From Maribacter algarum (ex Lu et al. 2025) (nom. illeg.) (lineage in GTDB: Bacteria > Bacteroidota > Bacteroidia > Flavobacteriales > Flavobacteriaceae): a stretch of DNA of 64,000 nt. The position numbers were made by a program, and so were the translations under genes. The stretch lies in assembly GCA_947495915.1 (NCBI GenBank), contig CANMAW010000001.1, positions 682,001 through 746,000 of the forward strand, in the 5' to 3' direction. Position 1 is the stretch's first letter. Every line of letters begins with the position of its first letter. Below the pieces are notes generated by a model. That model was not told where the DNA came from. It was given only the letters and a program-made list of their open reading frames with translations, and made no database searches. Of this stretch, positions 35,781 through 43,684 are shown in pieces.

Positions 35781-35840
35781 GTAATAACTCTTACCTGACT
35801 TTGTGAACCATCTTTGCATTGTAATTAAAAACAAAGCAAA

Positions 35841-35996
35841 ATGAAAGTTCAAATAAAATCCATTTTTAATCTAATCGAAATTTTTCGACATACGAAAAAA
35901 ACAGAATCTAAAACAATTAATGCAGCAGTGCATTGTGAAAAACGTCAGCATCATGACTTCTACTGTGATGCAGAGAAACCATTTATATCCTTATAA
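35841..35996 (+). CDS. Possible 51-residue small protein
   Basis: An ATG-started frame of 51 codons (MKVQIKSIFNLIEIF...) sits 28 bp upstream of the CMD-family gene and directly after the putative AraC-controlled promoter. It is basic at the N terminus and His/Cys-rich at the end (VHCEKRQHHDFYCD). I do not recognise a family. An A-rich leader before the ATG fits Bacteroidota starts. It may be a real small gene or a leader reading frame. Confidence 0.4.
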   Translation: MKVQIKSIFNLIEIFRHTKKTESKTINAAVHCEKRQHHDFYCDAEKPFISL

Positions 35997-36024
35997 AATT
36001 ATTATTTATTTAAAACATTTAATT

Positions 36025-36573
36025 ATGAGTTCATTTAACGTACCTAAAAGAGAAGAAGTAAGCGAAAAAAATCAAGCAATTTTTGACAACCTAGAGAAGG
36101 CTGTCGGATTCGTACCAAATTTATATGCAACGTATGCATACTCAGAAAATGCACTAGAGAATTATTTAAATTTAAGTAATGCTAAAACCTCATTATCTGC
36201 GAAACAGAAAGAAGTGGTTAACCTTGCAGTTAGTCAAGTCAATGCCTGTAATTATTGTTTAGCAGCACACACTGCTATTGGTAAGATGAATGGTTTTAGT
36301 GAGGAGCAAATTTTAGAATTACGAAGTGGTAAAGCTTCATTCGATAATAAACTTGATGCTCTAGCAAAATTATCTAAAAATATTACAGAGAATAGAGGAG
36401 CGGTTGATTCAGGGGTACTTGAGGAGTTTTTTAACGCAGGTTGGACCAATGAAAACTTAATTGATACTATAGTATTGGTTGGTGATAAGACCATTTCAAA
36501 TTATGTGCATAAAACTACAGATGTTCCTGTAGATTTTCCAGAAGCACAACCTTTAGAAGCAACAGCAATATAA
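36025..36573 (+). CDS. Carboxymuconolactone decarboxylase/AhpD-like protein
   Basis: A 182-residue protein from the ATG at 36025; 35 upstream in-frame codons come from the leader. It has the AhpD-like catalytic pattern Glu63, Cys75-x-x-Cys78 and His82 (NACNYCLAAH). Family members are thiol-based peroxidase partners or decarboxylases. The upstream AraC gene and the downstream cupredoxin-like gene suggest an inducible redox response. Exact function is open. Confidence 0.85.
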   Translation: MSSFNVPKREEVSEKNQAIFDNLEKAVGFVPNLYATYAYSENALENYLNLSNAKTSLSAKQKEVVNLAVSQVNACNYCLAAHTAIGKMNGFSEEQILELRSGKASFDNKLDALAKLSKNITENRGAVDSGVLEEFFNAGWTNENLIDTIVLVGDKTISNYVHKTTDVPVDFPEAQPLEATAI

Positions 36574-36607
36574 TTTCAACACATAAAAATCATAAAAATT
36601 TAAAGAC

Positions 36608-37015
36608 ATGAAAAAATTAATATTAGTAGTAGGTTTAGTATTCGGAGTAGCATTTTCAGGAAATGCCCAAGATAAGATGATGAAGAAAGACAAAATGATG
36701 AACCAAGAGGTGAGAACAATTTCTTTAGAACAAACGCCCGGTGAGTTTACACAAAAACATCTGAAAGTTAAAGAAGGAACTTACGTTTTTGAAATTGCAA
36801 ATAATGCGGTAGGGCATGATGTTGGTTTTGTTTTAGTTCAAAAAGGTAAAGATATTAGCAAGCCTGAAAACCATATAAAAACGGCTTATGTAACAGAAGT
36901 GGTTAAAACTGGTGCAACGCAGTCTTCACAACCGACTAAATTGGAAAAAGGAGAGTATGTATATTTCTGTCCAATGAATCCGACAGCGACCGATAATACC
37001 TTAATTGTTGAATAA
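36608..37015 (+). CDS. Cupredoxin-like secreted protein with incomplete copper site
   Basis: A 135-residue protein with a signal peptide (to GNAQ, 21), a Met/Lys-rich linker (DKMMKKDKMMNQ) and a plastocyanin-like beta domain (about 34-135). His70 (VGHDVGF) and Cys121 (YFCPMN) match the first His and Cys of a blue-copper site, but the usual second His is missing and only Met123 is near. It may bind copper differently, or be a non-copper relative. It lies 34 bp after the AhpD-like gene. Confidence 0.75.
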   Translation: MKKLILVVGLVFGVAFSGNAQDKMMKKDKMMNQEVRTISLEQTPGEFTQKHLKVKEGTYVFEIANNAVGHDVGFVLVQKGKDISKPENHIKTAYVTEVVKTGATQSSQPTKLEKGEYVYFCPMNPTATDNTLIVE

Positions 37016-37030
37016 AGACAACATTATGTA

Positions 37031-37063
37031 ACAAAAAAGGCCTTAGCATTTCGCTAAGGCCTT
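37031..37063. terminator. Bidirectional terminator
   Basis: An 11-bp perfect stem (AAGGCCTTAGC with GCTAAGGCCTT) has T-rich tails on both strands, better on the minus strand. It serves the cupredoxin-like gene and the convergent small lipoprotein. Confidence 0.85.
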
Positions 37064-37082
37064 ATTTATTATAATACGCAAC

Positions 37083-37238
37083 TTAGTTAGCTTCTACTTG
37101 TTCCACTTTTGCGTCATTGTTGTTTTCTTCTAATTCTTCTGCTAAATCTTCTAATTCACCTTTTACACTGCAAGAAACAGCAAATAATGAAACGGCGAAT
37201 AATGCAATTAGTCGAGCACTTTTAATTGAAATTTTCAT
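37083..37238 (-). CDS. Small lipoprotein, 51 residues
   Basis: An ATG-started frame ending at a terminator. It has a type II signal peptide with lipid Cys23 (LFAVSC) and a short acidic mature part (GELEDLAEELEENNNDAKVE). It has no known domain. Small lipoproteins of this type are common in Flavobacteriaceae. It is convergent to the cupredoxin-like gene and was recognised from its signal peptide and terminator. Confidence 0.72.
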   Translation of the reverse strand: MKISIKSARLIALFAVSLFAVSCSVKGELEDLAEELEENNNDAKVEQVEAN

Positions 37239-37359
37239 GGTTGAATTTTTGTTGGGTTATTAAATAATCTTCACTTAAAACCACAAAAAATTAATAATAT
37301 TGCCAAAATAATATTAATTCGTTGAAATACATACATCAATTTAGTTAGAAATTAGTGCT

Positions 37360-38460
37360 TTAAAAGTCAAATTTTAATTGCACTAAAACTTCCTTTTTTT
37401 GAGGATTATCAGTTTTATTATCTGTATTTAAATTAGCTAATGAAATACCAAGTAGACGTACAGAATTATCAAGTTCTTCTTGATATAGAAGGTCTTTAGC
37501 TGTTTCTAGTAGTAAGTCTTTATCTGAAACGTAATAGGGTAAAGTTTTACTTCGTGTTTGTAAGGTGAAGTCACTATACTTAATTTTTAGGGTTATTGTT
37601 TTACCAGCAAATTTTGACTTTTTTAGTCTTTTTTCTAACTCCTCAGATATTTGCTTTAAACGTTCTAACATGAATATCTCACTACTCAAATTTTCATGAA
37701 ATGTGCGTTCGGCGCCTACTGATTTCGGAATTCGATGTGGTTTTACCTGACTATTATGTACTCCCCGAACAACTTGGTAATAGTAATTACCACTTTTACC
37801 GAAATTTTTTTCTAAAAACTCAAGCGATTTGGTTTTAAGATCTGTACCAGTGAAAATACCCAGTTTATACATTTTTTCAGCAGTGACCTTACCTACCCCA
37901 TAAAATTTTCGAATATCAAGCTGTTCTAAAAATTCAAGAACTTCTTCTGGGTTTACCGTTTTTTGCCCATTAGGTTTGTTATAATCACTCGCGACTTTAG
38001 CGATAAATTTGTTAATTGATATGCCAGCTGAAGCTCTTAACCCTAGCTCATCAAAAATACGCTGTCTGATTTCTTGTGCGATTAAAGTGGCAGACGGATT
38101 CCCTTTTTTATTAACGGTTACATCTAAGTAGGCCTCATCTAGAGAAAGTGGTTCTACGAGATCGGTATACTCATGAAAAATTTTACGAATGGCTTTTGAA
38201 ATTTCTTTGTATCGACTAAATCGGGCTTTTACAAATATTAGCTCAGGGCAATTTCGTTTGGCTATAACACTACTCATAGCACTTCGTACTCCAAATTTTC
38301 GAGCTTCATAACTGGCGGCAGAAACCACTCCTCGCTCTGAACTTCCACCAACCGCAATTGGTTTACCTCGTAATTCAGGGTTATCTAATTGTTCTACAGA
38401 TGCATAAAAGGCATCCATATCAACATGAATAATTTTACGTAATGGAAATTCAGTCTCCAT
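37360..38460 (-). CDS. dinB: DNA polymerase IV (Y family)
   Basis: A 366-residue translesion polymerase. Catalytic acidic residues Asp14 and Asp16 (HVDMDAFYASVEQ) and Asp108-Glu109 (SLDEAYLDV) are present, with the helix-hairpin-helix region (IRKFYGVGKVTAEKMYKLG) and the little-finger domain. A short C-terminal tail ends VLVQLKFDF, which may serve as a beta-clamp-binding peptide (QLKFDF). It is divergent from the CYTH gene by 51 bp. Confidence 0.95.
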   Translation of the reverse strand: METEFPLRKIIHVDMDAFYASVEQLDNPELRGKPIAVGGSSERGVVSAASYEARKFGVRSAMSSVIAKRNCPELIFVKARFSRYKEISKAIRKIFHEYTDLVEPLSLDEAYLDVTVNKKGNPSATLIAQEIRQRIFDELGLRASAGISINKFIAKVASDYNKPNGQKTVNPEEVLEFLEQLDIRKFYGVGKVTAEKMYKLGIFTGTDLKTKSLEFLEKNFGKSGNYYYQVVRGVHNSQVKPHRIPKSVGAERTFHENLSSEIFMLERLKQISEELEKRLKKSKFAGKTITLKIKYSDFTLQTRSKTLPYYVSDKDLLLETAKDLLYQEELDNSVRLLGISLANLNTDNKTDNPQKKEVLVQLKFDF

Positions 38461-38511
38461 ATTGTAAATTTATGACATCTTAAAACAGTTATTGAATCTA
38501 ATAGGGTATTA

Positions 38512-38985
38512 ATGATTGAAATTGAACGTAAATTTTTGGTTGTATCGGAAGAATATAAAAAGCAGGCAATGAGCAAGAATAGAATTGTTCAAGGGTTTCT
38601 AAATACACACCCTGATAGAACTGTAAGGGTAAGAATTAAAGGTGATTCAGGGTTTTTAACTGTAAAAGGAAAGTCTAATTCTTCAGGTACTTCTCGTTTT
38701 GAATGGGAAAAATCAATACATCTTAATGATGCAGAAAGTTTATTGAAATTGTGTGAAAAAGGAGTTTTGGAAAAAAACCGCTTTAACGTTTCAATAGGAA
38801 AACATGTGTTTGAAGTTGATGAGTTTTTTGGAGCTAATGAAGGATTAATTATAGCAGAAGTGGAACTAAAACATGAAGATGAATTCTTCGAGAAACCTAG
38901 TTGGTTAGGCAAAGAAGTAACAGGAGAAGTGAAGTACTATAATTCACAATTAAGTAATAATCCATTTAAAAACTGGAGCGAATGA
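38512..38985 (+). CDS. CYTH domain protein (inorganic triphosphatase-like)
   Basis: A 157-residue protein with the CYTH hallmark ExExK at Glu3, Glu5 and Lys7 (MIEIERKFLV), further basic residues (RVRIKG, KGKS) and acidic strands (EVDEFFG, AEVEL). CYTH tunnel enzymes hydrolyse tripolyphosphate or thiamine triphosphate, or make cyclic AMP in a few classes. A plain short CYTH like this is most often a triphosphatase. It overlaps the next gene by four bases (ATGA). Confidence 0.9.
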   Translation: MIEIERKFLVVSEEYKKQAMSKNRIVQGFLNTHPDRTVRVRIKGDSGFLTVKGKSNSSGTSRFEWEKSIHLNDAESLLKLCEKGVLEKNRFNVSIGKHVFEVDEFFGANEGLIIAEVELKHEDEFFEKPSWLGKEVTGEVKYYNSQLSNNPFKNWSE

Positions 38986-39464
38986 AAAAGCTAATTATTT
39001 ACTCGTTAGCGCTTATATTTCTGTCGTGCAATGAGGATGTGATAAAAACAAAAGAAGAGGCAGTAACTGTTTCAATTTCTACTATGGAACTAAAGAAAGA
39101 ATTAACTTCTAAAGGTTTCGAGGTTTTTGATTATGTTGATGAAAAAACGCATGACACCGTGTTAATGCAACAATATTTTATTGCCTTTCTAAAAAAAGGT
39201 CCTAACCGAATGCAGAACAAAAGCCAATCAGATAGTTTACAGGCACTACATTTAGCGCACTTAGGCCGTATGTATGAAGAAGGTTACGCAGATATTTCTG
39301 GTCCGTTTGGTGATGATGGGGAGATTAGAGGAATAACAATATATAATACTCCGACATTAAAGATTGCAGATAGTTTAGCAAATTTAGACCCTATGGTTCA
39401 ATCTGGCAGATTGATAATTGAATTGCATCCTTGGTGGGCAGCTAAGGGTTTTCATCTTCGGTAA
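38982..39464 (+). CDS. Lipoprotein with YCII-like domain
   Basis: A 160-residue protein with a type II signal peptide (lipid Cys16, IFLSC) and a C-terminal YCII-like domain (about 65-155, with QQYFIAFLKKGPNR, HLAHLGRMYEEG, FGDDGEIRGITIYNT and SGRLIIELHPWW). YCII proteins are usually cytoplasmic and of poorly known function, so export as a lipoprotein is notable. The ATGA overlap with the CYTH gene shows translational coupling. Confidence 0.78.
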   Translation: MKKLIIYSLALIFLSCNEDVIKTKEEAVTVSISTMELKKELTSKGFEVFDYVDEKTHDTVLMQQYFIAFLKKGPNRMQNKSQSDSLQALHLAHLGRMYEEGYADISGPFGDDGEIRGITIYNTPTLKIADSLANLDPMVQSGRLIIELHPWWAAKGFHLR

Positions 39465-39860
39465 TTATAGCGCAAATACACCTTCTTTATCAATTATAGG
39501 TATTGATTTGAGTGCGCTCTCATTAACCTTGTGTTTTTCAAATAGAAATCGCTTTTCATAAATTTTTTTATCAGCATAATAGGTAACAAAAAACTCGTTA
39601 TTTAATGCTAAAACTTCTTCTTGAATCAATTCTATTTTAGCAAATGATTTGGCATTAATTTCTCCAATAGCGTGACGCATGAGCGAGGTTTTTCGATCTC
39701 CGTCATAACCCTTAGAAACAATTAGCACCATATCAATTGGGCTGGTTCTGTTATTTATGATATATGCGTTCCAATCTTTAGATAAGAATTCGTCGTTCCA
39801 TTCATGAATAGCAACAACATATACATCTTTTGCTTCTGAAAATTCAATATCTTTTTTCAA
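39465..39860 (-). CDS. Conserved hypothetical protein downstream of pheS
   Basis: A 131-residue soluble protein with no recognised domain and no signal peptide. It starts at a TTG (39858-39860) nine bases after the pheS stop; an in-frame stop lies just upstream, and no early ATG exists. Related flavobacterial proteins are often found after pheS and are sometimes mislabelled as tRNA synthetase subunits. Function unknown. It ends at the base after the convergent YCII lipoprotein. Confidence 0.65.
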   Translation of the reverse strand: MKKDIEFSEAKDVYVVAIHEWNDEFLSKDWNAYIINNRTSPIDMVLIVSKGYDGDRKTSLMRHAIGEINAKSFAKIELIQEEVLALNNEFFVTYYADKKIYEKRFLFEKHKVNESALKSIPIIDKEGVFAL

Positions 39861-39869
39861 AATAGTATT

Positions 39870-40889
39870 CTAAAGTGCATTTTTGAATTGTTCTAAAAAG
39901 CGAACATCATTTTCACTTAATAATCGAATATCAGAAATTTGATGAAGAAGTAGTGCAATACGATCAATTCCCATTCCGAAGGCAAATCCTGAGTATTCTT
40001 CAGGGTCAATACCACAATTTTTTAGTACGTTTGGGTCTACCATGCCACAGCCCATTATTTCTAACCAACCAGTACCTTTCGTCATTCGATAATCAGTTTC
40101 TGTTTCTAAACCCCAATAAACATCTACCTCTGCACTAGGTTCAGTAAACGGAAAGTAAGAAGGTCTGAGACGAATTTTAGATTTACCAAATAGTTCGGTG
40201 GTGAAAAATTGGAGGGTTTGTTTAAGATCTGCGAAAGAAACGTTTTTATCAATATATAATCCCTCTACTTGATGAAAAAAACAATGTGAACGTGCAGAAA
40301 TAGCTTCGTTACGATAAACTCTTCCAGGAGAAATTGTTCTAATTGGAGGTTTGTTATTTTCCATATAACGTACTTGAACTGATGAGGTATGCGTACGTAA
40401 TAAAATATCAGGATCTGTTTGAACAAAGAAAGTATCTTGCATATCTCTAGCTGGGTGATACTCTGGTAAATTTAAAGCTGTAAAATTATGCCAATCATCT
40501 TCAATTTCTGGTCCTTCAGAAACATTAAAGCCAATTCTAGAGAAAATTTCTATTATCTGATTCTTTACAATAGAGATAGGATGACGGGCCCCCAATTCTA
40601 TAGGTTCACCAGGGCGGGTAAGGTCATTATAAATACCAGTAGTTTCCGTTTGATGCTCTAAACTATCTTTTAACGCGTTTACTTTTTCGGTAGCTACTTG
40701 CTTAAGGGTATTGATGGTTTGACCAAACTCTTTTTTTTGATCATTAGCTACATTTTTAAATTCAGCAAAAAAATCATTTAATAGCCCTTTCTTACCTAAA
40801 TATTTAATTCGAAATGCTTCTACAGCTTCTTTTGAGTCTGTAGTAAACTGCTCAACTTCTGCAATGTGTTCTTTTAATTTATCAATCAT
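39870..40889 (-). CDS. pheS: Phenylalanine-tRNA ligase alpha subunit
   Basis: A 339-residue subunit with the N-terminal coiled coil (about 1-90) and the class II catalytic core: motif 2 (RTISPGRVYRNEAISARSH) and motif 3 (GFAFGMGIDRIALLLH). It attaches phenylalanine to tRNA with PheT, whose gene is not in the window. Length is standard. Confidence 0.97.
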   Translation of the reverse strand: MIDKLKEHIAEVEQFTTDSKEAVEAFRIKYLGKKGLLNDFFAEFKNVANDQKKEFGQTINTLKQVATEKVNALKDSLEHQTETTGIYNDLTRPGEPIELGARHPISIVKNQIIEIFSRIGFNVSEGPEIEDDWHNFTALNLPEYHPARDMQDTFFVQTDPDILLRTHTSSVQVRYMENNKPPIRTISPGRVYRNEAISARSHCFFHQVEGLYIDKNVSFADLKQTLQFFTTELFGKSKIRLRPSYFPFTEPSAEVDVYWGLETETDYRMTKGTGWLEIMGCGMVDPNVLKNCGIDPEEYSGFAFGMGIDRIALLLHQISDIRLLSENDVRFLEQFKNAL

Positions 40890-40955
40890 GATAGTCTCCT
40901 ATGAACCGCAAATTTAAAACTTTTAAAGGAGTACTAGATCAATTTTTAAATCATC

Positions 40956-42815
40956 TTATTTTTTCACATTGGTTTTAATCCATTTTATACAGGCATCAAA
41001 ATTTGGAAATATATGTTCTTCAGGAATTAAATCAGGAATAATATCAATTCGTTCCATCATATACCTCGGTTGTTTTAAAATTTTAACAAAAAGAACGACG
41101 ACACCATTTTTGCTAAGTTCTTTAATAACGTCTTCCATTACATATAAACCAGATTGATCTAAATATTGCATTTTTTCTAACCTTAAAACTGCAACAGAAG
41201 CTGTCAAAGGAATTTGATTTGCAAGCCGTTGAAAATCAGTGGTGGTTCCAAAAAACAAAGGACCTTTTAAATGTTTGATAAAAACCTCTTCACGGAGGCT
41301 ATCAGGAAAATCTTTTTCGTCTGTCCAAGCTTTTTCTTTTTCTAATGATTTCACGTCTGAACGTTCTGCTGTAAGGTCTCCAATTTTTTTCATAAACATT
41401 AAAGACGCAATAATTAACCCAATACCAACGGCATAAACTAAGTTCCAAACCGACGATAATACTAGAACTACTAACATGATAAGCACTTCTGAACTTAATT
41501 TTAAAGGTCCTAATTTGATATCTTTCGGTAAGGTAGAAATCGCTCTTAGGCCTTTATAATCCATAACTCCAATACCTACTGTTACTAAAATTCCTGCTAA
41601 AACGGCAGCTGGTATTTGAGAAGCTATCGGCGCAAGCGACATCATAACGATTAAAAGAACAAGACCTGCAATCATACCAGAAAGTTTAGTTTTTCCTCCT
41701 GCGTTAATATTCACCACTGTTCGTATGGTAGCTCCTGCACCAGGAATTCCACCAAACACTGCAGCTATACTATTACCAATACCTTGACCTACTAATTCTT
41801 TATTAGGCGAATGTTTGGTTTTCGTCATATTGTCGGCAACTACTGATGTAAGTAAAGAATCAATAGAACCTAATAATGCTAGTGTTAACGCAGTAAATAT
41901 ATAGGGGGTAACTGCACTAAGGCTAAATTGGGTGAAAATCTCCAAATTTGGAGTAGGGAAACCACTTGGAATTTCTTCAATAGGCCTATACTCTAGACCA
42001 AAACCATAAGCAACACCCGACACTACTACTAATGCAACTAGTGCGCTAGGTATAACCGTAGTGATTCGCTTAAACCCATAAATAATAAATATGGTGGCTA
42101 GAGCCAAACATAGTTCTAACCAATTAATATTACTAAGTGCTCTGCCCATTACTTTAAAAGCGCCAATCACACCTGAAGCTTCTGATTTCGCAATAGTTTG
42201 GGCTTCTTTAAGAATATCAGCTTCTGTTATATTTTCTGAACGTTTTATAGTTTCTTCAAAATCTTCAAGAACGAGAATGCCTTCACCGGTTTCTTCTTTT
42301 AAAATATTAGTAAGTAATAATTCTTCTGCCTTAGGTTTGAATTGATCTACATATTCTGCATCTTCTTTTGGGTAATAGCCTACTGCTGGTAAAATTTGAG
42401 TTACCAGAATAATGACGCCTATGGCGGTCATAAAACCTGAAACCACGGGATATGGTATGTATTTAATATATTTTCCGATGCCAATAAGTCCAAGGCCAAT
42501 TTGCATTATTCCTGCTACAAGAAAAACAATTAAAATAGCAGGCAAAGCTTTTTCTATATCGCCATCATTTACGGCAATAAGGCCTGCAATTACAACCATA
42601 CTTACTGCTGTCATAGGTGCAGTTGGTCCAGAAATTTGAGTATTGGTTCCTCCAAATATCGCCGCAAAAAAGCTTATAAAAATTGCGCCGTAGAGACCGG
42701 CACTGGGTCCTAAGCCAGAACTTACACCAAAAGCTAACGCTAAGGGTAAAGCAACAATACCTGAGGTAAGTCCGCCAAAAAGATCGCCTCTAAGATTCGA
42801 GAATAAATTTTTCAT
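40956..42815 (-). CDS. SulP family anion transporter with STAS domain
   Basis: A 619-residue membrane protein with about 12 to 14 transmembrane segments and a C-terminal STAS domain (about 505-615). The SulP start (GLTSGIVALPLALAFGVSSGLGP) and core (GIGNSIAAVFGGIPGAGATIRT) are clear. An extra hydrophilic stretch of about 70 residues (about 145-220, rich in E and K) interrupts the membrane part. SulP proteins carry sulfate, bicarbonate or other anions. Two bits of context favour bicarbonate: a carbonic anhydrase gene upstream and another SulP gene beyond it. Confidence 0.88.
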   Translation of the reverse strand: MKNLFSNLRGDLFGGLTSGIVALPLALAFGVSSGLGPSAGLYGAIFISFFAAIFGGTNTQISGPTAPMTAVSMVVIAGLIAVNDGDIEKALPAILIVFLVAGIMQIGLGLIGIGKYIKYIPYPVVSGFMTAIGVIILVTQILPAVGYYPKEDAEYVDQFKPKAEELLLTNILKEETGEGILVLEDFEETIKRSENITEADILKEAQTIAKSEASGVIGAFKVMGRALSNINWLELCLALATIFIIYGFKRITTVIPSALVALVVVSGVAYGFGLEYRPIEEIPSGFPTPNLEIFTQFSLSAVTPYIFTALTLALLGSIDSLLTSVVADNMTKTKHSPNKELVGQGIGNSIAAVFGGIPGAGATIRTVVNINAGGKTKLSGMIAGLVLLIVMMSLAPIASQIPAAVLAGILVTVGIGVMDYKGLRAISTLPKDIKLGPLKLSSEVLIMLVVLVLSSVWNLVYAVGIGLIIASLMFMKKIGDLTAERSDVKSLEKEKAWTDEKDFPDSLREEVFIKHLKGPLFFGTTTDFQRLANQIPLTASVAVLRLEKMQYLDQSGLYVMEDVIKELSKNGVVVLFVKILKQPRYMMERIDIIPDLIPEEHIFPNFDACIKWIKTNVKK

Positions 42816-42868
42816 ATTTAAAAATAGTAATTGAATGGGTATTAACTCGCAATACTTTTATTATTTCA

Positions 42869-42903
42869 TAAAAAAAGCCAACGTATTTATATACGTTGGC
42901 TTT
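42869..42903 (-). terminator. Terminator after the carbonic anhydrase gene
   Basis: A 13-bp perfect stem (42874-42886 with 42891-42903, four-base loop) followed by T residues on the minus strand, 20 bp after the carbonic anhydrase stop. The SulP gene at 42815 is therefore at least partly separate. Confidence 0.92.
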
Positions 42904-42923
42904 CGCAATTTTCTTTTTCACAA

Positions 42924-43553
42924 TTATAAAAATCGAACCTTTCCAGTTTTGATATCATACATTGCGCCAACGATTTTAATTTCACCGTTATCTTCCATTT
43001 CTTTTAAAACCGGACTCAAGCTGCGCGTATTTTCAATAGTTAATTCTACATTCTTTACTGCAACATTATTTACGAAATCAATATTTTTTGAATTTCTTAA
43101 ACTAGCATCTGCGGGTTCTGCAATAGCATTTACTGCAGGCTTTATTTTATGTAGTAACGTTGTTAAGTTTCCAATTTTAGCATCATCACAAGCTCCTTTA
43201 ACTGCTCCGCAAGCAGTGTGGCCTAAAATTACAACGACTTTAGTACCTGCTAATTTACAAGCGAATTCTATGCTACCTAATAAATCTTCATTTACAATGT
43301 TACCAGCAACACGTGCGCTGAAAATATCACCAACACCTTGATCAAATATTAATTCTGCTGATACCCGCGAGTCAATACAACTAAGAATAGTTGCAAATGG
43401 GTACTGGCCAGATGCAGTGTCACTCACCTGGTCTAATAAATTTCTATTTGCGTTTTTGCTGTTTACAAACCTTTCATTGCCCTCTTTAAGCAATGATATA
43501 GCATTCTCTGGAGAAATTGATGCTTGGGTTTCTTTTGTATGTGCTTTTATCAT
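42924..43553 (-). CDS. Beta-class carbonic anhydrase
   Basis: A 209-residue enzyme that interconverts CO2 and bicarbonate. Zinc ligands Cys59, His112 and Cys115 (GHTACGAVKGA) and the catalytic Asp61-Arg63 pair (CIDSRVSAE) are all present. There is no signal peptide, so it is cytoplasmic. It lies between two SulP transporter genes on the same strand, implying a role in bicarbonate supply. Confidence 0.95.
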   Translation of the reverse strand: MIKAHTKETQASISPENAISLLKEGNERFVNSKNANRNLLDQVSDTASGQYPFATILSCIDSRVSAELIFDQGVGDIFSARVAGNIVNEDLLGSIEFACKLAGTKVVVILGHTACGAVKGACDDAKIGNLTTLLHKIKPAVNAIAEPADASLRNSKNIDFVNNVAVKNVELTIENTRSLSPVLKEMEDNGEIKIVGAMYDIKTGKVRFL

Positions 43554-43684
43554 AATTATAGTAAATTGATTTTTTATTTTTAATATATAAGTTTCGTTCT
43601 ACCTTGAAAATAGTTTATATTTTTCTAAGGTTAATTCACTTTTAAAGATATTAAAAAAACATATTCGGTATTTTAATCTAAGAC

